This document shows, piece by piece, positions 5,325 to 5,375 of a stretch of 5,375 nt of DNA (positions are counted from its first letter, which is position 1; each line of letters opens with the position of its first letter). The notes under the pieces were generated by a model, which made no database searches, had not been told where the DNA came from, and was given only the letters and a program-made list of their open reading frames with translations. The DNA comes from an uncultured Oscillospiraceae bacterium (GTDB taxonomy: Bacteria > Bacillota > Clostridia > Oscillospirales > Acutalibacteraceae), in contig USHL01000107.1 of the NCBI GenBank assembly GCA_900554525.1, positions 1-5,375 of the forward strand, given 5' to 3'. Position numbers and translations under genes: made by a program.

Positions 5325-5375
5325 GCTGGTGTAGCTCAGTTGGTAGAGCAGCTGATTTGTAATCAGCAGGTCGGG
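5325..5375 (+). tRNA. tRNA-Thr (anticodon UGU), 5' part cut by the window edge
   Basis: The first 51 bases of a tRNA are visible. They comprise the 5' acceptor strand GCTGGTG (5325-5331), TA, D arm GCTC-AGTTGGTA-GAGC (5334-5349), A, anticodon stem GCTGA/TCAGC (5351-5355, 5363-5367) with loop TTTGTAA, then AGGTC and the start of the T stem (GGG). The anticodon is TGT at 5358-5360, which reads threonine ACA and probably other ACN codons by wobble. The 3' half of the T arm and the acceptor strand lie outside the window, so acceptor pairing and any encoded CCA cannot be checked. Confidence 0.95.

Noticed and set aside
1..5375. CRISPR array, insertion sequence, phage or toxin-antitoxin module
   Set aside because: There are no spaced direct repeats, terminal inverted repeats, transposase or integrase motifs. 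The small gene pair lacks recognisable toxin or DNA-binding antitoxin features, so calling it toxin-antitoxin from size and coupling alone would be unsupported.

Overview
The window looks like chromosomal DNA from a Gram-positive, probably clostridial bacterium (Oscillospiraceae/Ruminococcaceae-like is my guess). The reasons are strong Shine-Dalgarno sites (AGGAGG, GGGAGG), near-consensus sigma-A promoters, a single-chain alpha2-type glycyl-tRNA synthetase, a single-domain KtrA-type RCK protein, and intermediate GC content with AT-rich promoter regions. The clade is an inference; no rRNA or other decisive marker is present.

Layout. Bases 1-464 (minus) hold the N-terminal part of a secreted protein with a clear signal peptide and a beta-rich domain resembling bacterial pre-peptidase C-terminal (PPC) domains; it runs off the left edge and has its own extended -10 promoter. 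Bases 551-1198 (minus) are a complete small transcription unit: a promoter, two short translationally coupled genes of unknown function (88 and 93 aa), and a Rho-independent terminator with a cUUCGg tetraloop.

Their promoter lies back to back with that of a plus-strand unit starting with glycyl-tRNA synthetase (TTG start, 1282-2673). Fifteen bases later comes a Na+/phosphate cotransporter family protein with a cytoplasmic PhoU-like tail (2689-4452). After a 122-base gap follows a KtrA/TrkA-type RCK regulator of potassium uptake (4575-5219). A further strong promoter at 5278-5306 drives a tRNA-Thr(UGU) gene that is cut by the right edge after 51 bases.

How the genes fit together. The synthetase is housekeeping. 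The two genes behind it concern ion homeostasis: Na+-coupled phosphate movement with a PhoU module, and K+ uptake gating. The RCK gene has no membrane partner (KtrB/TrkH) on either visible side, so it looks like an orphan, KtrC-style subunit. I see no mobile element, CRISPR array, phage gene or rRNA. The parts least explained by known biology are the two-gene unknown operon and the compact divergent promoter region, which includes a 12-base palindrome over the glyQS -10 region.
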